A DNA stretch of 64,000 nt from Hyaloscypha bicolor E (taxonomy: Eukaryota > Ascomycota > Leotiomycetes > Helotiales > Hyaloscyphaceae): positions 851,907 to 915,906 of the forward strand of contig NW_020194667.1 of the NCBI RefSeq assembly GCF_002865645.1. The letters are read 5' to 3'. How positions within the stretch are numbered: the stretch's first letter is position 1; every line of letters starts with the position of its first letter. The notes under the pieces were generated by a model that was given only the letters and a program-made list of their open reading frames with translations, was not told where the DNA came from and did no database searches. The position numbers and the translations under genes were made by a program. Shown here piece after piece: positions 43,801 through 58,400 of the stretch.

Positions 43801-46295
43801 ATATCCAAGTATTTCTTGAATTTGCTAATTTCTATTATAGGTTTATCTATTATTACTCTTAAGTAATTATAGGCTTAATAGATCTCTTGAAAGAAATGGA
43901 AAAGGGCCGGAAATCCGGTTTCTTTATATGAATAAATGAAGCGGCTAAAAGCTTTAAGACTTTAAAAAAAGCTTTTACTATAATACCTGTCCTAGTCTAT
44001 TTTGACTTTTCTAAGAAGATTTATATTAAAACTAATATATCGAAATTCGTAATTACTAGTACTATTTTATAATAAGTTAATCTTAGTAATAGCCTAAAAA
44101 AATACTAGTATCTAGTAGTATTCTGGTCCCGGAAACTTTCCGGAGCTAAACATAACTATAGTACCTATAATAGGGAGCTGCTTGCGATTATTAAAGCTTT
44201 TAAGTATTAGTGCTATTACCTTAAAGGGTCCAGGTTTATAATTAAGGTTATTATAGACTATAATAACCTCTAATACTTTATGGAAATAAAGTATCTAGAG
44301 AGTTATTAAGTATATTAGGTAATATATCTTGTAATATATGATTTTAATATTATTTACTATAGAGGCGCCTTAAATCTAGCGGACGGACCTAGTAGAAGAC
44401 CTAATTATAAAGAAGGTCCTATTAATATAACTTGGCTTCTGACCTTTTAGAATAAGTTAAAAAGAGCTTTTATAGTTGCGATTTAGAGGTCCTTATAGAT
44501 ATCTAAAGAGTTTCCTCTTTAGAATAGGTATTATTTAATACTTGCTATATCTATAGTAGCTAAGGAGAAATGTTTATTATAAGACAAGTAAATAGATTGT
44601 CTTATAGATCCCTTAACTATAAAATTAGTTAAGAAGCAAGGTATAGGGAGATATCTTAAAGGCTCTATTATTATAGCTAAGGTAATAAGGGTATCTATAA
44701 CCGTATTACTTAATAGAACTAAAGACTTTTCAGTCCCCCGAGTTTTTGAATTAGATAGTTACAAATACCTAATTCCCTATATATAGATATATACGGCTAC
44801 TAAAAGAGCCATAGTACTGGCCCCTCTATCTGAATCTCTTCTAAATATTGTCCAGGTAATTTAGAGAAATAATTCTCGATATTAGAATATTATAAAATAG
44901 AGGCTTGGCAAGAAAGATACTAAGGGAAAAGAAATCTAGAAAAATAATTCGGGCCTACTCAGGTATTATTCAAGAATTATTATACCTAATAATCCTGCTT
45001 TATATTAAGAAGTTATAAAGCTTTATTATAATAACCTAATAACTAGATACTATAGAATAGAGAAGACTCTCGAGCTTCTTAGAAAGTCCTGGTATTAGGA
45101 GAATATGGAAGGAGATATTTATAATTATTATTAAGAATATAATATTTACTAGAGAGTTAAGGTAAAGAGGCATTTGCTATATGGTCTGCTTAGTAGTTTA
45201 CTATAGCCTAAGAGATTCTGGGATAAGATTTCTATAAATTTTATTATAGGTCTGCCACTATATAAGAACCCGGTAGGAGGTCCTAATTTTAATATAATTC
45301 TTATAATTATTAACTAGTACTCTAAAATAGTAAGGTATATTATATACTATAAGACTATTAACTCTCCGGAGCTTACTAAGATTATATAGGAATATGTTTT
45401 CTCAATTTTTGGCTCCCCTAATAGAATTATTTCCGACCGAGAAATAGTATTTACTAGCTAGTTCTAGTCTGCTTTCTGCTTCTACTTAATATGCAAATAG
45501 CGTTTAAGTATAGCTTATTATTCTTAGATAAATAGTTAGATAGAAAGGTAGAACTAGGCCCTGGAATATTACCTGAGATATTATTATAATATCTAAAAGA
45601 ATAACTAGTTTAAGAAGTTATCTTTTATAGAATTTATATATAATAACTTAAAATATTAGGTTTTATAGGATATATCTTTCTATATATATTACAAATACTA
45701 TTCTCAATTTCTATAAAATCCTGAGGATAGGATTATAGGAGAGGTACTAGCTATATATAAGAGGCTAGAAACCCTTAAAGTAAAGCGAAGAAAGCTTAAG
45801 AATTTATGGTATTATATATAAAATAACCGGGAAACCTACTATAATAGGTACTAGTTAGCTAAATATTACTTTAAAAGAGCCTAGGTAATACTATTAATAA
45901 GGAATATTAAACTTAAGGCAGGAAAGCTTAAGCCAAAATTTATAGGTTTATTTAGGATCCTTAAATATATTAGTAATTTGGTATATAAGTTAGAACTACT
46001 AAGTATATATAATTATTTATATCTAACTTTCTATATTTCTCTTTTTAAAGAGTATATAGCAAAAAAGGGTCAGGAGCTATACCTATATTTCTCTAGAGAA
46101 CTTCCGGAATTAGCGGATAATAATAAAGAATAAGAATAGGAAGTAGAAGCTATTATTAATTACTAATAAAATAGTAGAAGCAAAAAGTAATAGTATTTAA
46201 TTAAATAGAAAGCCTGGCCTAAAGATTATAATATCTGGTTACCTGCTTTCCCTAATCTTAAAAATTCTAAGGAACTTCTGAAATTATATAATTAA
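40885..46295 (+). pseudogene. G1 gag-pol relic with chromodomain
   Basis: The frame opens with MSRNLRNVRPL (ATG 40885). A zinc-knuckle-like remnant lies near 42,130. Reverse transcriptase is clear near 43,240-43,860: IKLDLKN, MPFGLAN, then VIIYLDNILIYSR, where the catalytic YLDD has become YLDN, followed by EFLGFLI and YTDPERV. RNase H and integrase remnants follow (44.0-45.7 kb). The chromodomain remnant near 46,140-46,290 reads VEAIINY...QYLIK..AWPKDYNIWLP. Stops are TAG or TAA in place of TGG/CAG/CAA codons, the RIP pattern. A functional product is impossible. Confidence 0.85.
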
Positions 46296-48072
46296 AATTA
46301 TGGCTTAGAATCCGAAACTACTTTTTAATAATCTCTTAAGATTAAAAAGAATTCTGGACTACTAAGAAAAAGGCTACTTAAAAGAAAGAGAGAACCTAGA
46401 TAGCCAAGAAAAGGCCCGGAATAATAATAGAGACGCTTTTTTCCTGGGTTTTTTACCTATAAAGGTTTTCTAGAGTTTTATTAAGGCTTATGAGAATTAT
46501 ATTTAAATTATTAGAAAAAGGGTTTAGGATTAAGAAAGGTTTATTATAGGTAGACTAGCTATAAATATTTCAAATAAATAAACTCTAATTCCTATAAATT
46601 CCTAATTCCTAAAGCAAGAATACTAAATACCGGCCCTATTTAGGACTTAGTAAAGAATTAGCTAATACTCTCCGGAATTTGCTTATCTCTTAACGGGATA
46701 TAGTTATACTATAATAATATTAGTATTAAGAATATTAAGAGGAGTAAGTAAGGAACTTATAATTACTATATATGCCTTACGAAAGGCCCGAATTTCTAAA
46801 GTCAGGTCCCGAATAGCTATAAGTATTATATTATTAGTATTTAAAATACTAGTAATAAACTATTTAGTAATCTCGGTAATAAGCTTAATAATAAGGTTAA
46901 TACCTTAAAAATAGATATTATGGTATTTCTTTAAGGAATTAGTAAGTATCTAAGTATATTAGAAAAAACTTATCTTTAGGATACTAACCTAAATAATATT
47001 ATTATTTGCCTTATTAAGATAGGAAGAAGAATTCCAAAGCTTATTAGTATCTTTCTAGTCTTTGAAAACCTAATTAATAGTATTATCCTTATTAGTATAA
47101 TATTATTTAGGATATGCTTTAAGAAATTTCTTAAAGATTATAATGGTATCTTTCCAGAACTAGTAAGCCTCTAATAAGTAATAAGAAATCTGAAATCGCA
47201 TTAGCTTTAATAGATATTAAAGCTAAAGAACTTACTAATATATAAGACTCAGAACCCTTATTATAATAGTCGTAATTCTTCTTGCTAGGTACTATAGTAT
47301 ATAAGATAAAGGGATTAATAAGCAAATACTTGAAATATTTCAAGTATTTACTAGTAATAGGAAAGAAGGCTATAAGATTACCTTTATACTTATTATTATA
47401 GGGACGGATAACGAAGCTAGAAGAAGATATTATAGAATTAATTAAAAATAATTAAAGAAGACTTAGAGAAGAGTAGAAAAAGAGGCTAGAAGGTAATAAT
47501 AGAAAAAGTTATATATATGGTTATTAGAAAGGAAGAGAATATATAGTAATATAAAGAGGTCCTTTTATAGAGATAGAGAATTACCTGGATTAACTACTAG
47601 TTTTTATACTAGTCCTAATTAGAAACTAGTATAACCGATTAATATATGCTTCCAGGAGTCCGCAAATAATCTCTAGGACCTCAGAAACATTTATATGGGT
47701 TTCTTATATAAATATTTATTAAATACTTTCTATATAGCTATTTAGATTATTCTAATACGAGATCTAATAAGTAGTATTGATTTCGTAGGGTAGCGCCTTA
47801 GTACTTTGGATCGAGCTAATTAGAATACTCAGATCCTAAACAAAATTACGATTACTGGCTAGCCCCTATATCTGGGATATAATTACTCTTCCTTCTCGCT
47901 TACTTAGCCCCGATCTAATTAGACGATTTTTACGTCCATTATCCAGATTATATTAGTAAAACCACCTCCTAAGATACTGGAAGTTTATATTAATTAAATA
48001 AATAATTAATTAAATATTTACCAGAATAGATTAATAAATCTTGGGGACAAGATCCTAGGAGGGGGGTATAGT
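46296..48072. other. extra 1.8 kb between G1 chromodomain and 3' LTR
   Basis: Chromoviruses usually have little sequence between the integrase/chromodomain and the 3' LTR. Here about 1.8 kb follows, ending in a purine-rich GGAGGGGGG just before the LTR. A 70-codon minus frame (47343-47131) and stop-interrupted frames exist on both strands, but no domain was recognised. It may be a third ORF, an antisense ORF or a captured sequence. Confidence 0.5.
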
Positions 48073-48370
48073 TATAATATATACAGGATCATATGTGACT
48101 TAAGGGCATGTAACGAACCTCGGATATCGCGGGTATTAATTAGGGAGTTCGGTAGCCCTTTAATATCCCAACTAACCACTATTTACATTATATATATTAG
48201 GCTTATAAATTACTAATTATATATATGCCATCGGGGCCTCCTATTTAGAGGGGGCTTCCCTGGACCTTATAGGAGGAATAGAGATTAGTTCTATACTGAA
48301 TTTAATACTATGGTTTTATAATACACTAATTTATTCTATTGTCTTATTACCTACTAACAAATACCTTATA
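48073..48370 (+). repeat. G1 3' LTR, 298 bp
   Basis: Starts TATAATA (TG changed to TA) after a polypurine GGAGGGGGG and ends CCTTATA, followed by the duplication ATTCT. Confidence 0.9.
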
Positions 48371-48375
48371 ATTCT

Positions 48376-51140
48376 TTTATTTCATATATTTATATTTCCT
48401 AATCCGGCCTAGTACCAGATATTTAAATATTAGATATCTAGATATCTAAGTATTTAATTTCCTAATTTGGCCTAATATTAGATATTTAGATATTAGATAT
48501 TTAAATATTAAATACTAAGAAAATCTTTATATATATTCTTTTATTCTATATATCTATTTCTTATTCTATTTATATTTAATTTATTTCTCTATATTTAACT
48601 ATATAATATTTATATTAATAAAATACTTAAGGTTATTTAATAGCTTTAATTTCGTTATAGAATTAGTAAAATTTATTTATTTTTTAATTTATTTAGCTTC
48701 TATAATCTCTTATTATTTATATATCTAGTAAAGATATATTATATTAATTATTAGATATTTCTTTCGAATAATATCTAATTTAATAAAGCATTTATATAAT
48801 AACTTCGAATTTATATAAATAATTAGTAATAATTCTATTTCTAGTATTTTATTAATTATAAATTTAACTAAAGTACTTATATTAAAACTATAAGCTATAT
48901 TATAAAGTTCTAAAGCTAGAATATTTCTAATAACTCTCTTATATTTAATAAAGAACTAGTAAATAATATTAGTATATTTAGTTCTATTTACTAGAACTAA
49001 AATATATCCGATTTAGGAAAAGAAATCTCTATTATTTATAAATAAAGTATTTATAAAAAGAATTAAATATAAGAACTTCTTTATTAGCTTTATAAATTTT
49101 AGTTTTCTAATAGTATTTTTAATTTATTATTAAATATACTTATTAAATATTTTTATATTAGTTTCTAAAGATTTAATAGCTTAAATAATAATTAATAAAT
49201 TATATAAAGCTTCTAATTAATAAACTAATATAATATATATTTCTCTAGTATATTAGGTAATATATTAGTTCTTAATAAAAAGATTTTAATAAATAATACT
49301 TTTATTATTTATAATAATAATATTTTTTATAAAAATAATTTAGAGATTTTTATACTAGTATTTTTATATAAAGATAATTCTAGTAATATTTATATAAATA
49401 ATACCTTTATTAAACTTGAGATTATAATTAAAAGTAAGAGATTTATATTTCTTAGCTAAAAACTTGGCCTTTTAAAGCTTTAGTTACTTTATTTTTATAA
49501 AATTATTAGTTCTAATAAATAAGGTATTATTAGTTTAAAAGCTAATAATTTTAAAAAGTTATTTATTATAGAAAAAGCAAGAGTTATAAATTAATTATTC
49601 TATAAAAAGCTTATTAATATAATAGAAATAATAAGTTTTAAACTAGTAGTTTCTAGTTTCTAATATATTATATAATAGTTTTATAATCTTTAAAATAAAA
49701 TTATTCTTTAAATTTAGCTTTCTAGTAAGCTTATAAAATAAATTAATATAGAAATTATAATTAAATAAGATTATTAATTAGATATAAGCTTGTAAAATAT
49801 TATATAAATATAATTTTATAATATTTATTATTATAATAATAATATTAAGAATAATTCTCTAATTAATATATTAAATAATAAGTAATTATATTAATACTAT
49901 ATATTTTTTACTATTATTATAGGCTTAGATAACTAGTCTCGACTTTTTAAGCTTTCTTTCTATATTCTTATTCTTAATCTTATTAATAAACCAAGAGTTA
50001 ATATATACTTCTTTTAATATTTAAAATCTAGAAATAATTTTAAATATGTTTTTTTTAAAAGACTAGTAATTTTAACTTAATAGAAATTCTTATATAATTT
50101 ATTATTTTATAGAAATACTATAATATCCGGGATTTTATAAAGGTATTCTTTATTATATTTTAGTAAAATAGTAGAAATAGTAAAAGAAATTATATCTATA
50201 TTACTTTTAGTTTCATTATTAAATTCGGAAATAGATTCAGATTCGGGGCTATTAGTAATAACCTTAATATTTCTTATATAAAAGGGCTTTATAAAGATTA
50301 AATAGAAAGTAATATTACTATATAATAGAACTAGTATATAATTCTTTATATTAATAGCTACTAGCTTATATAATTTATTCTAATTACTAAATTAACTAGT
50401 ATTTTCTTTATATTAAATAAAAATATTCGAATTTAGAAATAGTTTATAAATATTAGTAATACTAGAACTATTTCAGATATTTAAAGTATTTATAATTTAA
50501 TATCTAGTTTAAAGCTTCTAAATTTTTATTATTACTTTCTTAAATACTACTAATTACTATAATATAATAAGTAATAAAATATTATATTTAGTTATTTAAA
50601 ATAAAGTACTATAAATTAAAAGAATTAGAATAATATTATTAGGTTCTATAAAGTTATTAATAGCTTTAAAAACTATTTAAAATATAGTATTTTTATTAAT
50701 TCTATTAACTTTAGTTATAATAATAAGATAAATATATTAAATTAGGCTATAATAGTATTTTATAATTCTAATAAAATTATAAGCTTTTATAGAAATAATC
50801 TTAATCTTAGTTCTTATAATATTTATAAGCTAAATAAACTTCTTATTAATAAACTACTTTCTAGTATTTATTATAATCTAATTAGAAAAACCTAAATAAT
50901 TATTAATCTAATATTATTTAAATATATTTCAGATATATATTATACTAATATTCTAAAGCTATTAGCTAGCTTAATATTAAATACTTTTATTAATAATATA
51001 AAGTATAAGCTTATTAGAAATATAAAAAATATTAATAATAATAAAATAATTAAAGCTAATATTATTTTTTAGATTAAACTTGAATTATTTAAATAATTAG
51101 TTATATTTCTAGTATTATTTATAATATTTATAATAGCGGA
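48376..51140 (-). mobile_element. Copia relic (RNase H end), RIP-decayed
   Basis: On the minus strand near 48,960-48,600 one frame reads RVIRNILALELYNIAYSF, then LYKCFIKLD, YLIINI and NSITKLK. This is the layout of the C-terminal RNase H of fungal Copia polyproteins (family pattern: VTRSVLASELY ... SLYECLVKLG ... RLMIDI ... DAMTKA). Upstream parts of Pol should lie to the right but are too decayed to place. It is a different element from the plus-strand Copia relic at 36.2 kb. Confidence 0.55.
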
Positions 51141-51333
51141 ATTAATATAATAATTAAAGGCTTAAAGTTTAAAGAATCTTATATATTAGAAAATACTAAG
51201 TTATAAAATAAAATAAAAAGAATACCTTAATCTTTAGTATTATTTTACCTAAGTAATTCCGGCTTAGCTTTATTTTATACCTATTTCTAATATCCTATTC
51301 TTAGTAAATTATGCCCTTATACTAGCTATTATA
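51141..51333 (-). repeat. G2 3' LTR, about 193 bp
   Basis: Matches 58944-59136 over its whole length with about 17 differences by eye, all transitions. The exact outer ends are uncertain by a few bases because the TG/CA termini are RIP-altered. Confidence 0.75.
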
Positions 51334-52085
51334 TTACTTCTTCCTAAAGAGAAGTCTAAATACTCTTATTTAGGGAATTATTTAGTTATAATATAGAAAA
51401 GAAAAAAGAAGAAATAATAATTACTAATTCTATTTTATCTAATCTCTATAGCTTACTTATAATTAAAGTATAGTCTTAACTTTACTAAAATAATCTAGTT
51501 CTTAGTATATTCTAGCTAGTTCTTAGTATTTATTATTTATATTATACCTATACTCATATTAATAATATAGTCTGGAAATACTATATAGGCTATAGCTAAT
51601 ATTAGAACTATTATTATTAAGTAATCTTTAAATAAAAGTAATAAATTAAGTCTATTTATTAAGATAGGCTTTAATATAGTAGCTTATTTACTTTTTTTCT
51701 TAGTTAGAATAGTAATATTTAGCTTAGTTATATTACTTCTAAACTACTTAATTAATTTCTAGGTCTTCTCGAACTTAATATATATATTCTTAAGTTAATT
51801 CTTTATTTTAGAAACTTATATATTAAGGCCGAATACTTGAACTACTTTATTATTAAATTCCCGGGCTTTAAGCTTTATAATTCTAGTTTTATAAGAACTT
51901 CTAAGGGGTTTTCCGACTTTTTAAATAGTATTATATATTAATTTATTAATATTTATAAGGTATTACTTCTTTATCTCGGCTTTTAGAATTATTTACTAGC
52001 TTTTGGTTTTAGACTAATACTTTATATAATAATTACTACTTAGTACTATATATTTTCTAGTTATAATAAATATCTTAATACTAGT

Positions 52086-52409
52086 TTAATTACTTTTACT
52101 ATAATTAGAGTTTTCTTTATTATTAGAATTCTTACTATTATTCTTAGTCTTTTTATTATTAGAATTCTTACTATTATTTAATATCTTATATTTCTTAAAT
52201 ATACTAGCCTTACTCTTATTAATCTTTTTAGTAACTAGCTTAATAAAATTAATAAAGAAGCCCTTATTAGTATTATCTATTCTGCTTATTAGGCTATTAG
52301 GCTTATTATTACTAATAACTAAAGCTTTTATTTTATTATTCTTAGAATATTTTACTAAGATATTCTTTATAATAATTTCAGATATATTCTCAAGAATAAT
52401 ACGGGCCAT
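52086..52409 (-). pseudogene. Lys/Asn-rich open frame inside G2
   Basis: The only uninterrupted frame of over 100 codons in G2. It lies in the 3' part, after integrase in the element's own direction. Its composition (Lys, Asn, Ser, Ile) follows from AT bias, so length alone is weak evidence. It parallels the extra 3' segment of G1. Confidence 0.3.
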
Positions 52410-55400
52410 ATTTTATATATTAACCTATTCTTAAATAAGAAAGTTACTATTTTCGTTTATAAAAGTAATTTGGCTAGTAATTATATTAATAATAGTTATA
52501 GCTACTAAACTTGAGATACTATTACTATTACTTAAGTTATCTAGAATCTGGTAAATAGTCTCGCTTAATCTGGCTATAAATAATATATTACCAGGATTTC
52601 TTATCTGTTTTGTTTTATTAATAGTTTTATTAAGGCAATAATAATAGTATAAATAATTAAGGTTATAAAAATTAAAGTAGTTAAAAAAGTTTCTCTTAAT
52701 TTTTAATAATATTTCGAACTAATATAGGCAAGTATTTACTTTTAGCTTAGCTTTAAGAATTTACTTTTTTTTATAATTTGCCTAAGTAATAAAGTATAAT
52801 CTAGTATAATAAAGAAAGATATTTTGCCCAGATTTCTAGAAAAGAAAATAAGTACTAATATAGTAAAATAAAGGAAATATACTAGGATTTAGATAAAACC
52901 CGGGAAATATCTAGGTTTTTCTTTTTCTTTTCTAGTTATAAAAGCCTTATTATTAAGGTTTATTATTATCTAGGTAATCTTTATTTAACTTATTTTCTTT
53001 AGTATACTAAATCTATTTATTTAGCTAGATAAGAAATCTTGATTTACCAGAATTCTACTTGTGAAATTTATATAGTTTAAGTACTAAGTTCTTAAAGTTT
53101 AATATAAAATATTATTTATTATTTATATTCTATTTCTTTTATTTAATCTTATAGTAAAGCTTACTATAAAATACTTTAGAAAAGAGGATCTTTTCGATTT
53201 CCTATTCGAGTTTATTATTAACTTTAGTAAAACTAGACTCTTTATTAGTTTGGCTAGATAATAAATTAGTAAAATTCTTATAAAGCTTATTTATATAAAA
53301 AATTAACTAAATCCTATATAATAAAGAAAGATCTAATTAATATAAATAGCTAACTATTTTATTAATTTTAAATAGTCTAGTAAAAAAGTAATCTAATTTA
53401 TTAAATAAATAATTCGTTTTTTATATCTTTTTAATTATATAAATTATATTTCCTAAACTAAAGTCTAGTTCTCGCTATTTCTTATTAGCTTATTTAACTT
53501 AATATTCCTAAACTATTACTATATATTCTCGAATATAATTAATAATAATATTAATTCTCTTAGCCTATTATTATACTTTTTCCTAATTAAGTTTCTTTCT
53601 TAGTATTTTAAACTTTATTATTAGTAGTATTTAGTTAAAGTTTAGCCTGGATTTATATTTATAATTAATTATTAAGAGAAATAAGCCGATTAATTTATAT
53701 AAGTAAGTAATATTTATAATATTAAGTACCGGAAATAAATCTATCTAATTATTCTAAAAATAATTAATAAAAAAGCAAAGTTAAATATTAATAATCTAGT
53801 TAATAATTTCTATTTATTTATTAGTTTAGGTATATTTTATAATTAAAAGCTTTAGCTTAGTTCTAGTTAATCTTAATAGTTTATTTATAAAGTCGGAAAT
53901 AAACTAGAATTCTTAATTACTTATAATAATAAGAGAAAAACCTCGGAATTACTAGATATAATAATAAAATAGGCTAGTAGTAGTTCTGGCTATAATATTC
54001 TTAGTTATTAGTAAACTTATATATTATTTAGATAATTAGTTAATTATAATAAATATATTATTATATTTCTTATTTATAAAGCCAGAAATATAGAAGTCTA
54101 TAGATAAATCGTCTTATATTCTTAGAGAAACTAGTAATAAATATAATAGGCCTGGTATTTTATTTTTTAACTTATAAGATCTTTAATATTTATAATAGTT
54201 TACTATAAAGTAATTAATATTTATAGAAAGAGTAAGCTACTAGTAAAGTCTCTAAACTAGAATTTTTAGCTTATTTTAACCGGGATATATAATAGTTATT
54301 ATATTATGAATTTATTATAAGAGCCTAATTTATAAATTATTATATTTATCTAGTATAATAAGTTTTTTATTATAAAATATATAGCTATTTAATATTTCTT
54401 ATAGATCTATATTCTTCCGGGCTTTCTTATATTTATTTTCTAGAACTAGGTCTATCTAATTAGCTTATAGAACTTTAACTATAATAAATAGCTTATTTAT
54501 TCTTTTTATTTTAGTAAAAATATAAGCTATATTTTCTATTTTAGTAAAAGCGAGAATTAGATCTAATAAAATAACTTATTTAGTTCTTTTAGCTTTCTTA
54601 GTCTATTTCTAGATTAGTATAAGCTCGTTTTTTTAAAATAAGATATTAGTAATAATATTATTTTTGCCCGGTTAATAAGTAATCTAGTAATGAAATTATA
54701 ATAAGAAACCTATTTATTAGATTTATTATTTATTTAAAAGTCTTTTAGTACCGAAATACTTGAGAGCTTTATAATTAGTAATAATTAGAAAATTAGGTAA
54801 GCTAATTAGTTCTACTTACTATTCCCGGAATTCTTAAATAATAATAAGAAGTTCCTTATTATGAATTTCGTAATAGCTTTTAGCTTCTTAAAGAGCTTTA
54901 AAATAAAATAAGACTAGATACTATTATTTATTTTCTAGGCTTTTTTGAGAGAATATACTCGTAATAACTAGATCTAAATAATTAGTTTCCAGACAGGTTT
55001 CCCTATTATATTTAAAATAAAGAAGTATAAGGGCAAAAAGAAATAAATTTTTAAGCTAATTAAAGATATCTAGCTAAGTTTTATTAAATATAAACTTTAG
55101 TAAAGTATTCTTTTTAGTTAAATAGTTTAGAAAATAGGAAACATATTTATAGGTTTAGATAAACTTATAATAAAAGTTATAAAAGCCTAAAAATAACTAT
55201 ATCTTTCTTTTTATTATAAGTTAGTACTAGTTTTAGATAATAGAGGTTTTAGTAGAATTTATTTATATATCTTAATCCGAAATAATAAATCCTAAGAATA
55301 TTATCTTAAAAACTTTAAATTTATATTTATAAATATTAATTTATAATCCGGTATTTTAAAGTTTTTATAAAACTATTCTAATATATTATTAATACTTTTT

Positions 55401-58400
55401 CTTATTTTTAGAGAAAATAAATATATTATTAATATAGGCCAAGTAAAAGTTATCTAAATAGTTTATTAGAATAATATTAATATATTACTAGAAAATTACT
55501 AGATTATTATAAAGTTTAAATAATAAAACTACTAGTTTAAAGAATTTATATCTTATTCTAAAAGCTACCTATATTATAAAAGCTAGTTTTATACGAATTT
55601 AGTTAAAAGTATATTAAATATCTAATTTAATAAATACTAATAATTTAGCTAATTAGTTAAGTATCTTAATAATAAGTAATAAAAAATAGTAGTTCTTTTT
55701 TATTATAGTATTTAGCTATTAATAATTAATATAAAATTATAGGCTATTGTTTTTCTTTTTAATAAATAAGAGTAGTAATAAGAAAGAGAATTCAGATAGC
55801 TTAATAAAATTCTTTTTTAGGTTCTTAATAAGATACTTTCTTATTTTTTCGAGTTTACTAGAGCTTATCTTATAAAAATAAACTATCTTTATTAAGGAAT
55901 CTAGTTTATTAAAACAGAGCTTATAATTAAAAAATTAAGACTAGAAAAGCTTATTTACTACTTTCTTGAAAAATACCCTAGCTATATTATATAGCTATAT
56001 AAAAAAGAATATCTAGAGCTTTTAAAGTTTTTTAGGATTAAAAAATAATATATTATTAAAAATATTAGGTTTATTTATATCCAAGAAATATATTAGATTA
56101 CTAGTTTAAGTATAATATCCGGCGGGCTATAGTATTAGTTATCTAATTATTATAAGTAATAATAAATATTTCTTTGGTTTATAACTCTATTTCTTAAGTA
56201 TATAATTAATCTTATTAATAGTAACTAATTTAACTAAGTTACTAGGATCTTTAGTACTTAATTAAAAAATAGCTACTCTAATAAAATAGCGGGAATAATC
56301 TAGTAGCTTGCCTATTTCAAAAGTATTAAGATCTAGCTCTTTCTTTCTTATCTAATATTTAGCTTTTCTTATAAAAAGATCTTATAAAGAAATAAGAAAT
56401 ATATCTTTTTACTTCTCGGGTCTGGTTTTATTAGTTCTTTTTAGGATTCTAATTAGAATATTTTCGGGGCAGTTATTTTTTTAATATTTCTTATTAAAAT
56501 ATTAGATTTTCTAAGTAAGATCTAACTAATTTACCTTATAATTCTCTAGCTAATAGAGTTAATTCTATTAATAATTTAATAGAATATTATATTTTACTAG
56601 CTATTTTCTTTCTAGAATTATATTATAAGAGCCGAAATTAGTAATAAGTAGGTATTATCGAGTTTAGAAATACTAATTAATAGCTAGATTTATAATAGCT
56701 AGATATTAAATAGCTTTACTAAGTTATTTATTAAAATCTTATAAGGAAATAAGGACTTTGAGTTTATATAAGAGTATTTATAATACTTTTATTAAGAAGC
56801 AAATATGCTTTTAATTAATTAGAATATATATATTTACTTTAGTATTTACTAAATATTAGAAAGTTATAGTTTTATCTTTCTAGCTTATTTTATAATTAAT
56901 AAGAAACTAATTTCCGCTAATTAGCTAAGTAAAATCTATAAGTTCTTAGTAAAGTTCTTACTCTAGAAAAGCTATTTCTATATCTAGAGCTAGACTTTTC
57001 CTAATTTATTAATATTATATTTCTTATTAAATAATAAATAGAAATTAGTATCTTTATTATTTGCCCCTAAATTATTAGCTCTTTCTAAATAATTCTCTTT
57101 AATAAATATAACTTTATTAAAGTCAGGACAGGTACTTTTTATATATCCAGGCTTTCTATAACTATAATAATAAAGATCTTCTAGGTAGTCTAATCTCTTT
57201 TTAAATTCTTAGTAAACTGCCTCCTTTAGCTATAAAAATACCGGCTACTAAGGTTAATTTATTAAATATAGGATTATTATAGCTTCTTAGATCCTAGTAA
57301 GCTTTTTAACCCGGGATAGTATTTAATAACAAATGGTTTCTACTAGTTATTTCTCCTAGAATTACTTATTCTTAATTAAGAGAAGCCTATTCTCTTATTT
57401 TATATATTACTTAATAAGATCCCTAAATATATTAAACTTCTTATTACCCAAGCTCTTAAATAGCTCGAGATTTATTTTATTTATTAAATTATTATATTAA
57501 TTATCTAGTAATTTCTCTAGTTTTATTATTAAATAAGTAAATTCTACCTAAAATACCAGAAATAACTTATTTCTTTACCTCAGGTACTAGTATACCTCTT
57601 TTACTTCCTAGTACTTTATTTCTTTATTTTTATTATAAGCTTACTAGAGAATCTTAAAGATCTATTTAATAGTTAAGATTTATCTAACTAATCTAGGTTC
57701 TAGTTAATTATAAATAAAGCCACGGGCGTCTCTAGTAACTAGTTATATTATATAAGTAATTTTTAGTAATTTATTATTAAATTCAGAGAAGTTCTATATT
57801 AGTTTATTTTTTATATTAAATATCTAATTATTAATCTAGTAATTATTCTTGCCTATAAATAAGGCGAGATCCTTAATTCTAATAAGCCATAATTAATTAT
57901 TATAAACTAATAATAAGAGGAAGCCTTAATATTAGCCCTCGAATAATTCTTCTAATAGGAATTTATTATATTTCTAGATATTTACTTACTTGGGTCTCTA
58001 CTTTATTACTTCTTTCTATACTAGTCTTTCTCTTATATAAAGTCAATTAGTAATTACCTTTAGCTTATTAACTTTCTTAGTAAGTTAGTTAATATATAAG
58101 TAAAATTTCTAGTAGTATTTTGCTTATTTATTAGTTATAAGGTAGTATTTATTAATAAGGTTATCTCATATAAATAATCTTTACTAGATCCTATCTATTT
58201 TTGGGATATTTATATTAATTTTGAGTTCTAAGTTAACTAGTTATTCCTTAATATCTTTTTTCGGAATAGTATTATAATAGCTTTTCCGGTAATATAGGTT
58301 TATAATATTAAAGTCTGGCTTTTCTATTTTATTATACTAGGGCCTCTTATCTAATATACTTATAGTAATAATACTTGGCCCCGAACTATTTATAATAGCT

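Larger units (their letters stand above)
40538..48375 (+). mobile_element. full-length dead Gypsy chromovirus (element G1)
   Basis: A 7.83-kb LTR retrotransposon, 40543-48370, flanked by the 5-bp duplication ATTCT (40538-40542 and 48371-48375). The order is LTR, Gag, protease/RT/RNase H, integrase, chromodomain, LTR on the plus strand. All frames are riddled with TAG/TAA stops, and conserved codons are changed by transitions only. The element cannot be expressed. It is a fungal retroelement, not an agent of any host other than its own genome. Confidence 0.9.

Noticed and set aside
47131..47343. 70-codon minus frame in G1 as a separate gene
   Set aside because: Inside a RIP-decayed retrotransposon; kept only as part of the unexplained 3' segment.
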